Assembly: GCA_043797615.1 (NCBI GenBank) | Contig: JAZDPK010000023.1 | Location: 1 to 19,806 of the forward strand | DNA: 19,806 nt | Source: JAZDPK01 sp043797615 | GTDB taxonomy: Bacteria; Patescibacteriota; Patescibacteriia; UBA11705; JABHMO01 | Reading direction: 5' to 3' | Shown here: positions 6,515-11,724 of the stretch, piece by piece | Layout of the letters: each line of letters opens with the position of its first letter | Numbering within the stretch: the stretch's first letter is position 1 | Program-made: the position numbers and the translations under genes | The notes under the pieces: model-generated | What the model was told of the DNA's origin: nothing | What the model saw: the letters and a program-made list of their open reading frames with translations, nothing else | The model's database searches: none

Positions 6515-7096
6515 TCAAGTCAATTCCCGCACTTGGCGCTTCAAACTGAACGCGGCAAAGAATAAACTGCCGAACAGCGCGCAATTCGCGATGATTAGAA
6601 TGATTCCGCTCGCTTCCGGTAAAATGTTCCGGTCGGCCATGATCTGCGCCAGAATAATCAGCGTGAACGCGGATTTTTCAACGCATACCTTGATTTTTCC
6701 CGAAATCGAGGCCAGGATGTTCACTTTGATTTTTTTCTTCGCGCCGTAAATCATCTTCCAAATTCGCGCGACGGTCAGGCAAACGCCGACGGCGATGATC
6801 AGAATGCCGGCGGCCGGAACGATTTCGTCCCAGAAATAAACAAGCAGCGACCAGGTGAACAGCTTGTCAACGAGCGGATCCATAAACGCGCCGATCTGCG
6901 TGCAGCTTTTTGTCCGGCGCGCCCACCAGCCGTCGAATCCGTCCAGAATCCAGGCTGAAACAAGAATGGCGAGCGACGTGATGAAATACGCGTGATAATG
7001 GAACAAGATGATGAAAGGAACGAGAAACAGCCCGCCAAGGGTGATGGAATTGGGCACCAGCCCGCGCTTCAGATCTTCTCTCCAAACAGTTTCCAT
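6515..7096 (-). CDS. CDP-alcohol phosphatidyltransferase family protein (PgsA-like)
   Basis: This integral membrane enzyme moves a phosphatidyl group from a CDP-alcohol to an acceptor alcohol, as in phosphatidylglycerol-phosphate or cardiolipin synthesis. The signature D-x2-DG-x2-AR-x8-G-x3-D-x3-D is complete: Asp52, Asp55, Gly56, Ala59, Arg60, Gly69, Asp73, Asp77. Several hydrophobic helices follow (for example about 79-108 and 135-175). I start at the ATG at 7096 (193 residues) rather than 13 codons upstream, because GGAGG lies just before it with good spacing. This is one of the clearest ribosome binding sites in the window. A TTGACA hexamer occurs further upstream on the minus strand without a good -10. 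The acceptor substrate cannot be told from sequence. Confidence 0.9.
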   Translation of the reverse strand: METVWREDLKRGLVPNSITLGGLFLVPFIILFHYHAYFITSLAILVSAWILDGFDGWWARRTKSCTQIGAFMDPLVDKLFTWSLLVYFWDEIVPAAGILIIAVGVCLTVARIWKMIYGAKKKIKVNILASISGKIKVCVEKSAFTLIILAQIMADRNILPEASGIILIIANCALFGSLFFAAFSLKRQVRELT

Positions 7097-7220
7097 GGTT
7101 TTCCTCCGGTTTTCAGCAAGCAATGTTTTCTGCAAGTATTGTCAAAATCAATTCTATATGATATTTTAGGGGAAGGCAAGGGGATGAGAAATCCACGGAA
7201 AAACGGAAACAGAGCATTGA

Positions 7221-7370
7221 AGATTGCTTCGGTCGTTTCTCTCCCTCGCAACGAAAAGACGGAAAAACTAATTAAGAAAGTAGATTGCTTCGCGATTCAA
7301 AAGAGCAATGATTTTCTTAAGTGTGATGCTCGCAATGGTAGATTGCTTCGCATGAGCTCGCAAGAAAAAC
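7221..7370. repeat. Three degenerate copies of an AGATTGCTTCG...CTCGCAAT palindromic repeat
   Basis: AGATTGCTTCG occurs at 7221, 7282 and 7340, each followed at some distance by a partner such as CTCGCAA or GAGCAATGA that is partly complementary to ATTGCTTCG. This resembles the common bacterial ATTGCTTCG/CGCAAT interspersed palindrome. Confidence 0.55.
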
Positions 7371-7400
7371 GAAAGAACTACGTAAGATTTTTGTATTTTG

Positions 7401-7502
7401 AATTTTAAGTTTATTTTGAGTTTTGAGCTTTGAATTTTGGGCTTTAATGATGGAGAGGTCGTCCCTCGATAAACTCGGGGTGGTCCAGTGTGCATACTAT
7501 TG
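7401..7502 (+). repeat. tRNA-Ser-derived repeat, copy a (decayed)
   Basis: An AT-rich leader (its first 20 bases, 7401-7420, are identical to 7605-7624) is followed by GGAGAGGTCG (7452-7461). This matches the acceptor and D-arm start of the tRNA-Ser at 9270. A small palindromic segment (about 7462-7480) replaces part of the D-loop. Similarity resumes with TGGTCCAGTGTGCATAC and ends at the anticodon region near 7502. The offset to copy b is exactly 204 bases in both the leader and the tRNA part. Confidence 0.75.
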
Positions 7503-7528
7503 TTTAAATTTGTTTATTGATTATTGTC

Positions 7529-7554
7529 TCGCTTCGCGAGATCTCGCGGAGCGA
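7529..7554. repeat. 26-bp near-perfect palindrome
   Basis: Bases 7529-7554 equal their own reverse complement apart from one symmetric mismatch, centred on AGATCT. It is GC-rich in an AT-rich neighbourhood and lies between tRNA-derived copies a and b. Confidence 0.65.
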
Positions 7555-7604
7555 TGATTTGATGATTGAATATTGGTGTTTATTTATTTAAGTTTTACAT
7601 TTTA

Positions 7605-7727
7605 AATTTTAAGTTTATTTTGAGCTTTGAACTTTGCGCTTTGAGTTTTATTAATGGAGAGGTCGCATAGTGGTCTAGTGCGCACGCTTGTCCCGCGGAG
7701 CGGGATGCCGCTTCGCGGCAGAAAGCG
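7605..7727 (+). repeat. tRNA-Ser-derived repeat, copy b, with hairpin insertion at the anticodon
   Basis: 7656-7690 is identical to tRNA-Ser 9270-9304, through the first anticodon base. A 30-base insertion (7691-7720) then forms two hairpins: TCCCG/CGGGA and TGCCGC-TTC-GCGGCA. After it, GAAAGCG (7721-7727) continues the tRNA exactly (9305-9311), and similarity stops. The T-arm and the 3' acceptor strand are absent, so this is not a functional tRNA. The GIY-YIG start codon follows 8 bases later. Confidence 0.8.
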
Positions 7728-7735
7728 CAAAATAT

Positions 7736-7987
7736 ATGTACACAACTTATATTCTAAAGAGTCAAAAAAACAAAAAGCATTACATCGGGCACACTGAAGA
7801 TTTGGAAGAAAGATTAAGAAGACACAATGCTGGATTTGTAAAATCGACAAAAAATGGAATTCCATGGGAAGTGATATATACTGAAAATTATCCGACAAAA
7901 TCGTTAGCTTACAAGAGAGAATTGGAAATTAAATCGTACAAAGGCGGAATAAAATTTAAAAAATTGCTTGGACTTTGGAAAGACTAG
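7736..7987 (+). CDS. Single-domain GIY-YIG nuclease family protein (UPF0213-like)
   Basis: I start at the ATG at 7736 (83 residues). The longer frame from 7688 would read through the hairpin insertion of the tRNA-derived repeat. The domain shows YTTYILKS (the GIY strand), KHYIGHT (the YIG strand), the conserved arginine in LEERLRRHN, then WEVIYTE and a conserved glutamate in YKRELEIKSYKGG. This matches short GIY-YIG proteins that are abundant in CPR genomes; biochemical roles are mostly unproven, but the fold cuts DNA in UvrC and homing enzymes. It begins 8 bases after a tRNA-Ser-derived segment. Its TAG stop lies within the CTAG flank of the following IS element. There is no clear ribosome binding site. 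Confidence 0.85.
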   Translation: MYTTYILKSQKNKKHYIGHTEDLEERLRRHNAGFVKSTKNGIPWEVIYTENYPTKSLAYKRELEIKSYKGGIKFKKLLGLWKD

Positions 7988-8017
7988 TGTAAGCTCTGAA
8001 AAACGGTTAAAAAATGA

Positions 8018-8057
8018 TATAATGTAAGCATGTCAATCTAAAAAATAAATGCTTACA
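8018..8057 (+). promoter_or_regulatory. TATAAT box and hairpin that buries the transposase start
   Basis: TATAAT lies at 8018-8023. TGTAAGCAT (8023-8031) pairs perfectly with ATGCTTACA (8049-8057), and the first ATG (8049-8051) is inside the right arm. A transcript starting outside the IS would carry both arms and hide this start. One starting from the internal -10 would lose most of the left arm, as in the read-through protection of IS10 and IS50. Confidence 0.4.
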
Positions 8058-9005
8058 ATTATGCGTCAACCAAGTTTTTTGGCCATTGCCCAGAATAAGA
8101 AACAGTTAAAGTGCGAAAGATTTCTCAATGAGATGAGAACCGTGGTTCCTTGGCAAGAGTTAACAGCCGTAATCGAGCCATTCTATCAGAAAGAAGCGAT
8201 TGGGCGCGGTAAAATGGATTTGTTGCTAATGTTGAAAATATATTTTTTACAGCAATGGTATGATTTATCCGATCCCGGCGCCGAGGAAGCGATTTACGAC
8301 CGCAATTCATTCCAGAAATTTTTGGAAATAGACTTGATTTCCGCAGCCGTGCCGGATGAAACAACGATTTTGAATTTTCGGCATCTGTTGGAAGCCAATC
8401 GATTGCAAACAAAGATGTTCGAAGCGATTAACGCGGTTCTGAAAGAAAAAAACATGATTATGAAAAATGGCGTCATTCTCGATGCTACGATTATTCACGC
8501 GCCCAAGAGCACGAAAAACATTGAGAAGAAACGCGATCCGGAAATGAGTTCTACGCAAAAGAACGGACAATGGCAATTCGGCATGAAAGCGCATATCAAT
8601 GTCGATTGCGACAAAGGATTGGTTAAAAAAGTAAAAATCACGACCGCCAAAGTGCACGATAAAAAACGAATGGACGAATTGCTCGATGGCGATGAAAACG
8701 CGATATTCGGCGACAAAGCCTATGCTGATCAACGAATTAAGATGAAAATGCGCCGAGAAGGGAGATTTTATGGAATATTGGACAAAGGCGTTCGAAACAA
8801 AAAACTAAGCGCAAGCCAACATAAACGCAATCGCAAATTATCATCAATCAGGTGCAAGGTCGAACGGCCGTTTTTGATCATCAAATGTTTGTGGCATCAC
8901 ACTAAGACGAGGTATCGCGGGTTAAACAAGAACGGAGCGCAATTAACCATATTATTCGGACTGGCGAATCTATATTTAGTTAGAAAACAGCTGTTATGCG
9001 CATGA
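8049..9005 (+). CDS. IS5 family transposase (DDE), intact
   Basis: This 318-residue protein has the full set of IS5-subgroup landmarks: MRQPSFLAIAQ at the N-terminus, FLNEMRTVVPW, YFLQQWYDLSDPGAEEAIYD, PDETTILNFRHLLE, DATIIHAPKSTKN with the first catalytic Asp, RDPEMSSTQK, FGMKAHI, FGDKAYAD, and the C-terminal VERPFLIIK followed by TRYRGLNKN. The frame is complete for the family. Translation may begin at 8049 or at 8061 (MRQ...), the latter matching the usual family N-terminus. Neither start has a clear Shine-Dalgarno motif, and the first lies in a hairpin arm. The element appears potentially active. Confidence 0.94.
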   Translation: MLTIMRQPSFLAIAQNKKQLKCERFLNEMRTVVPWQELTAVIEPFYQKEAIGRGKMDLLLMLKIYFLQQWYDLSDPGAEEAIYDRNSFQKFLEIDLISAAVPDETTILNFRHLLEANRLQTKMFEAINAVLKEKNMIMKNGVILDATIIHAPKSTKNIEKKRDPEMSSTQKNGQWQFGMKAHINVDCDKGLVKKVKITTAKVHDKKRMDELLDGDENAIFGDKAYADQRIKMKMRREGRFYGILDKGVRNKKLSASQHKRNRKLSSIRCKVERPFLIIKCLWHHTKTRYRGLNKNGAQLTILFGLANLYLVRKQLLCA

Positions 9006-9171
9006 AAACAGCGATAAAAAGGGAATAAAAAGAACAATTATTCATTTAAATATTTAAAAATTGACAATTTTTTATGATTTAATCTTTCGAAACATCCTCA
9101 AATTAAATTTTTATGCTGAAAAATTTGATAGAAATCTAATTTGAAGATATTTCAGAGATTACTAGTAATAT

Positions 9172-9253
9172 GGAGAGGTCGTCCCTCGATAAACTCGGGA
9201 CAGGCTCCGTGGTCTAGTGCGCATACTTAAGGGATGAATTTAAGCGTGCGCAC
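9172..9253 (+). repeat. tRNA-Ser-derived repeat, copy c (decayed)
   Basis: GGAGAGGTCG (9172-9181) matches the tRNA-Ser start. A palindromic insertion of about 28 bases follows in the D-loop, similar to the one in copy a. Similarity resumes with TGGTCTAGTGCGCA, then the anticodon loop is replaced by unrelated bases. AAGCGTG of the anticodon 3' strand is kept (9242-9248). Arms 9217-9229 and 9241-9253 pair over 13 bp with two wobble-type mismatches. No T-arm or 3' acceptor strand is present. Confidence 0.7.
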
Positions 9254-9269
9254 ATTCAAATGGCAATAT

Positions 9270-9357
9270 GGAGAGGTCGCATAGTGGTCTAGTGCGCACG
9301 CTTGGAAAGCGTGTGTGGGGAAACTCACCGAGGGTTCAAATCCCTCCCTCTCCGCCA
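9270..9357 (+). tRNA. tRNA-Ser (anticodon GGA), CCA encoded
   Basis: The acceptor stem GGAGAGG (9270-9276) pairs perfectly with CCTCTCC (9347-9353), followed by discriminator G and CCA (9355-9357). The D-arm uses GCA/TGC. The anticodon stem CACGC/GCGTG encloses the loop TTGGAAA, giving anticodon GGA for UCC/UCU serine codons. A long variable arm (GTGGGG...CTCAC), typical of tRNA-Ser, precedes the T-arm GAGGG-TTCAAAT-CCCTC. All arms are intact, unlike the three upstream partial copies. Confidence 0.95.
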
Positions 9358-9388
9358 GGAACTACTCGCTCCGCTCGAGTTCCTGGCG
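9353..9388 (+). promoter_or_regulatory. Hairpin overlapping the tRNA-Ser 3' end
   Basis: CGCCAGGAACT (9353-9363), which includes the tRNA's CCA, pairs perfectly over 11 bp with AGTTCCTGGCG (9378-9388). If formed in the precursor it would compete with the acceptor stem and cover the 3'-processing site. Confidence 0.45.
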
Positions 9389-9490
9389 CCGCCAATGCAT
9401 TCATGTGAGATTGAGCTCGAGTTCCTGGCGCCGCCAGTGCATTAACAAAAGATTAAGCTCGAGTTCCTGGCGCCGCCGTTCCCTTGGTCA
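9373..9490 (+). repeat. 42-bp tandem repeat, nearly three units, after tRNA-Ser
   Basis: Units begin with GCTCGAGTTCCTGGCG at 9373, 9415 and 9457, exactly 42 bases apart, and the third is cut short. Each unit contains the reverse complement of the tRNA 3' end plus the bases that follow it. No further gene is seen up to the leader peptide at 9734. A frame through the repeats (14-residue periodicity) begins inside the tRNA and is not a credible gene. Confidence 0.8.
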
Positions 9491-9537
9491 AATCGAATTG
9501 CCGGATAGGCAGAAACAAAAAAATTTGCGGTAAAAAC

Positions 9538-9560
9538 ACGTTGCTTCGGCAATGTTTTTT
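9538..9560 (+). terminator. Intrinsic terminator with TTCG loop
   Basis: ACGTTGC (9538-9544) and GCAATGT (9549-9555) form a stem with one wobble pair around a TTCG tetraloop, followed directly by six Ts (9555-9560). It probably ends the tRNA-Ser transcript and insulates the surface-protein promoter. Confidence 0.75.
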
Positions 9561-9607
9561 ATTTGAAAATCTGTAAATTCGGCTGTGCATAACTCGTCGT
9601 TTTTCGC

Positions 9608-9638
9608 TTGGCAAATTCAAGAAAGGATGTGCTATAAT
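9608..9638 (+). promoter_or_regulatory. Extended -10 promoter of the surface-protein locus
   Basis: TATAAT (9633-9638) is preceded by TGC, giving an extended -10. TTGGCA (9608-9613) is a candidate -35 with a slightly long 19-base spacer. It lies about 130 bases before the WxL-like gene, leaving a leader of about 120 bases that contains a small hairpin and a leader peptide. Confidence 0.6.
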
Positions 9639-9733
9639 ATAGTCAGCTAACGAGTAGACGTTATTTAATTTGAAATATTGGATATTGAGCGCAAATTAAA
9701 AATAAAAATTGCTTTCTCCTTGAAGGAGCGAGC

Positions 9734-9769
9734 ATGATTAAAATATTAATTAAAATAAAAACAATATGA
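9734..9769 (+). CDS. Candidate leader peptide coupled to the surface-protein gene
   Basis: ATG at 9734 follows a strong AAGGAG (about 9723-9728) and encodes MIKILIKIKTI, 11 residues. Its TGA (9767-9769) overlaps the next gene's ATG (9766-9768) as ATGA. The downstream gene has no Shine-Dalgarno sequence of its own, so ribosomes finishing the peptide could restart there. The AAGGAG is part of a small hairpin with CTCCTT (about 9714-9728), which could modulate both. The peptide itself resembles no family and may be only a coupling device. Confidence 0.4.
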   Translation: MIKILIKIKTI

Positions 9770-10473
9770 AAAAAATGTTCAGGAAAATGCTTTCCAATCT
9801 TAATATCGCGGCGGCGCTGGTTGTCGCCATCGTTTTCGCCGGAGTGATCGGATCGGCGAGCTATGCCTTGGCCGCGCTCACGGCCACTTCCGCGTTTACG
9901 CAGACGATCAATGCGGGCACGCTTAGCATCGACATTGTTGACGAGAATAATTCCACGGTCGGCAGTCCGTCGGTGGCGTTGAGCGCGGCTACATTCAGTT
10001 TTTCCTGCCAGTCGACCACCGGCACGCTTGGCACGTCTACGCAGAAGATCTACGTGCAGAATCCGGATGCCAATGACGGCGCCTGGTCGGTCACGATCGC
10101 CGCATCAAATCCGACTGATGCTTTTGTCAGCGCGGGAACAGACCTGGATTTCAATGATCCGACGACTTCCGGCTGCACCGATGGCGGCGACGCCGATGCT
10201 TACAAAGGCCAGATGTCGCTCAACGCGACCGCCGGCACGCTTATCGCCGGCAACTGCCTGACATGCACCACGGACAATGTAAGCAAGGGCACATACGCCC
10301 AATTCAGCCAGAATGCCACGGACACCATTACCATTCTTACCGGCGCGGCCGAGGCTGATGATATCGGCGATTGGATGCTGACCGGCGTGGCCGTCACTCA
10401 GACTATTCCGGCGGAACAGCCGGCAGCTGCCGATTACACGATCAGCTTGACGATGACGGTTGGCGCCGCTTAA
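9766..10473 (+). CDS. Secreted WxL-like cell-surface protein
   Basis: This 235-residue protein has a signal peptide (charged MKKMFRKMLSNLN, hydrophobic core 14-34, likely cut after ASYALA near residue 36). The mature part is Ala/Thr/Ser/Asp-rich and beta-strand-like. It contains W-x-V (107-109, GAWSVTI) and W-x-L (203-205, GDWMLTG), followed by a strand ending ISLTMTV, which recalls the WxL domain of Gram-positive cell-wall proteins. Four cysteines (81, 137, 164, 167) could form disulfides, and four N-x-S/T sites are present. It is followed after 23 bases by a DUF916-like partner, the usual neighbour of WxL proteins. It is the first gene of the likely surface operon and appears coupled to a leader peptide. 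WxL membership is probable but not certain. Confidence 0.7.
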   Translation: MKKMFRKMLSNLNIAAALVVAIVFAGVIGSASYALAALTATSAFTQTINAGTLSIDIVDENNSTVGSPSVALSAATFSFSCQSTTGTLGTSTQKIYVQNPDANDGAWSVTIAASNPTDAFVSAGTDLDFNDPTTSGCTDGGDADAYKGQMSLNATAGTLIAGNCLTCTTDNVSKGTYAQFSQNATDTITILTGAAEADDIGDWMLTGVAVTQTIPAEQPAAADYTISLTMTVGAA

Positions 10474-10496
10474 TCATAATATTGAAAACGTAAAAT

Positions 10497-11627
10497 ATGC
10501 GCAGAAAGATTCTGGTACAGGGAGGGACAGTGCTGGCATTATTCATGATCTCGATTTCGCCGGTTTTTGCCATTGAATACGGCGGATTCGGCGGCCGTCC
10601 GGCTTATCCGCAGGCGAATAATCCGCGGACCGAATCGATATTCGTTCATACGCTCGAGCCGGGTTCAATTCAGCAAGAGGGCATTCGCGTTGTAAATAAT
10701 TCCGCGGAAACGAAAACAATGCTGGTTTACGCCGCCGATTCCACGCCGTCCACGGGCGGCGCTTTTGCGTGCAAGCAATTTTCAGAGGCGAAAAGCGATG
10801 TGGGCGCCTGGATAAGTTTGAAAAAGTCCGAAGTGACGCTTGAGTCGAATACCAATGAAATCGTGCCGTTTACGATCAACATCCCGAAAACCGCGGGCGT
10901 GGGCGAGCACAACGGCTGTATTTTGATTCAGGAAAAAAAGCCGCAAACAAACAGCCAGACCGGCGTGAGTTTGTCGGTGCGCACCGGCCTGCGCGTGGCA
11001 ATCACGATTCCCGGCGTTTTAACGAGAAAATTGGAAATCGCCGGCTTTACCATGACGCCGCAGGCCGATAAAATTTTATTGCATCCGCTTGTTAAAAATA
11101 TTGGCAATGTTTCGATCGACGCGGACGTCGGCGTTTTAACGACATATTTTTTCGGCGTTGAGTTCGCTGAAAACGGCGGCCAATATCCGATTCTGCGCGG
11201 CGAAACGTCGGATTGGAATTTCGAATTGAAAAAGCCGTTCTGGGGCGGCTGGTACCGGTCCGAGTTCAGCGTTAATTACGATTCCGGCGCAACGGCGGGC
11301 GTGGGCGTGAAAAGCGGCGAGAAGCTGACGCGGCTGGAAGGCGGATCGATTTGGTTCTGGAGCGCGCCGAAGCCGCCGGCCCTGGCCGTTGAAATTGTTG
11401 TTTTCTTGTCGCTTGTCGCCTGCCTGTTTCTTTTGTGGCTGTCGCAAAAAAGAAAAAGATGGATCAAAAAGAATTGGGTTGATTGCACGGTCGGACAAAA
11501 CGAGAACATCAACGCCCTGTCCGAGCGTTTCGACGTGTCCTGGCAGCTGCTCGCCAAGGTGAATAAATTAAAACCGCCGTATGAGCTTAAAGAAGGACAA
11601 CATATCAAAAGGCCGCCTGTTGCTTGA
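10497..11627 (+). CDS. DUF916/WxLIP-like membrane protein with C-terminal LysM-like domain
   Basis: This 376-residue protein has a signal peptide (about 1-25, ending SPVFA). An extracytoplasmic beta region (about 45-290) resembles the WxL-interacting DUF916 architecture: EPGSIQQEGIRVVNNS, VPFTINIPKTAGVGEHNGCILI, LHPLVKNIGNVSIDADV. A membrane helix follows at about 295-315, then the basic stretch KRKRWIKK. Residues about 327-373 read as a LysM-like motif (TVGQNENINALSERFDVSWQLLAKVNKL, then a Pro-rich end with GQHIKRP). By the positive-inside rule this LysM faces the cytoplasm, which is odd for a peptidoglycan-binding module. Its position next to the WxL-like gene suggests that the two proteins form a surface complex. 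Confidence 0.75.
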   Translation: MRRKILVQGGTVLALFMISISPVFAIEYGGFGGRPAYPQANNPRTESIFVHTLEPGSIQQEGIRVVNNSAETKTMLVYAADSTPSTGGAFACKQFSEAKSDVGAWISLKKSEVTLESNTNEIVPFTINIPKTAGVGEHNGCILIQEKKPQTNSQTGVSLSVRTGLRVAITIPGVLTRKLEIAGFTMTPQADKILLHPLVKNIGNVSIDADVGVLTTYFFGVEFAENGGQYPILRGETSDWNFELKKPFWGGWYRSEFSVNYDSGATAGVGVKSGEKLTRLEGGSIWFWSAPKPPALAVEIVVFLSLVACLFLLWLSQKRKRWIKKNWVDCTVGQNENINALSERFDVSWQLLAKVNKLKPPYELKEGQHIKRPPVA

Positions 11628-11724
11628 TCGTGAAAACAAGCGCAAACAGCTGTTTGTTCTGTTATCCGCGATCAAGCCATTTTGGCGAAATAAAATATTC
11701 TTTTTAAAAAGGAGTATTTTAAAA

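Larger units (their letters stand above)
7097..7735. other. Repeat-dense intergenic region leading into the tRNA-Ser locus
   Basis: No gene is supported. It holds three degenerate AGATTGCTTCG repeats (7221-7350), a 204-bp-spaced duplication consisting of an AT-rich leader plus a tRNA-Ser 5' part (7401-7502 and 7605-7727), and a 26-bp palindrome (7529-7554). Two GC hairpins (7691-7720) lie inside the second tRNA-derived copy. Confidence 0.7.
7988..9161 (+). mobile_element. IS5-type insertion sequence
   Basis: About 1.17 kb, typical for IS5-group elements, and containing one transposase gene. CTAG occurs immediately on both sides (7984-7987, 9162-9165), fitting the YTAR target duplication known for IS5. 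CTCTGAAA is found close to both ends in inverted orientation (from 7994 on the left; 9150-9157 reversed on the right). The distances to the ends differ by two bases, so the exact termini are uncertain. An internal inverted repeat (TCAAATTA/TAATTTGA, about 9098-9144) lies near the right end. Confidence 0.7.
7656..9171 (+). mobile_element. Candidate tRNA-associated GIY-YIG mobile unit, interrupted by an IS5-type element
   Basis: The candidate unit consists of a tRNA-Ser 5' part (7656-7727), a GIY-YIG gene (7736-7987) and the next tRNA-Ser-derived copy (from 9172). The IS at 7988-9161 sits between CTAG copies at 7984-7987 and 9162-9165. Removing it and one CTAG leaves only a few bases between the GIY-YIG stop and the next tRNA-derived copy. 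The repeated tRNA parts flanking an endonuclease gene suggest repeated insertion beside or into tRNA-Ser. The mechanism is inferred. Confidence 0.4.

Noticed and set aside
6992..7408. 138-residue plus-strand frame
   Set aside because: It starts antisense to the phosphatidyltransferase and continues through degenerate repeats.
7656..9357. Group I intron splitting a tRNA-Ser
   Set aside because: The downstream tRNA is complete on its own, copy b has no matching 3' half, and no group I core elements were seen.
9373..9490. CRISPR array
   Set aside because: The 42-bp units follow each other head to tail with nearly identical content. There are no unique spacers and no cas genes.
9315..9533. 72-residue frame with a 14-residue periodic SSSSWRRQC-type sequence
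   Set aside because: It begins inside the tRNA-Ser gene and its periodicity is just the 42-bp DNA repeat read in one frame. There is no ribosome binding site.
11581..11724. N-terminal extension of the sequon-rich protein
   Set aside because: It overlaps the end of the preceding gene and would put a long basic stretch before the signal peptide. TTG 11725 has a ribosome binding site and a clean signal peptide.
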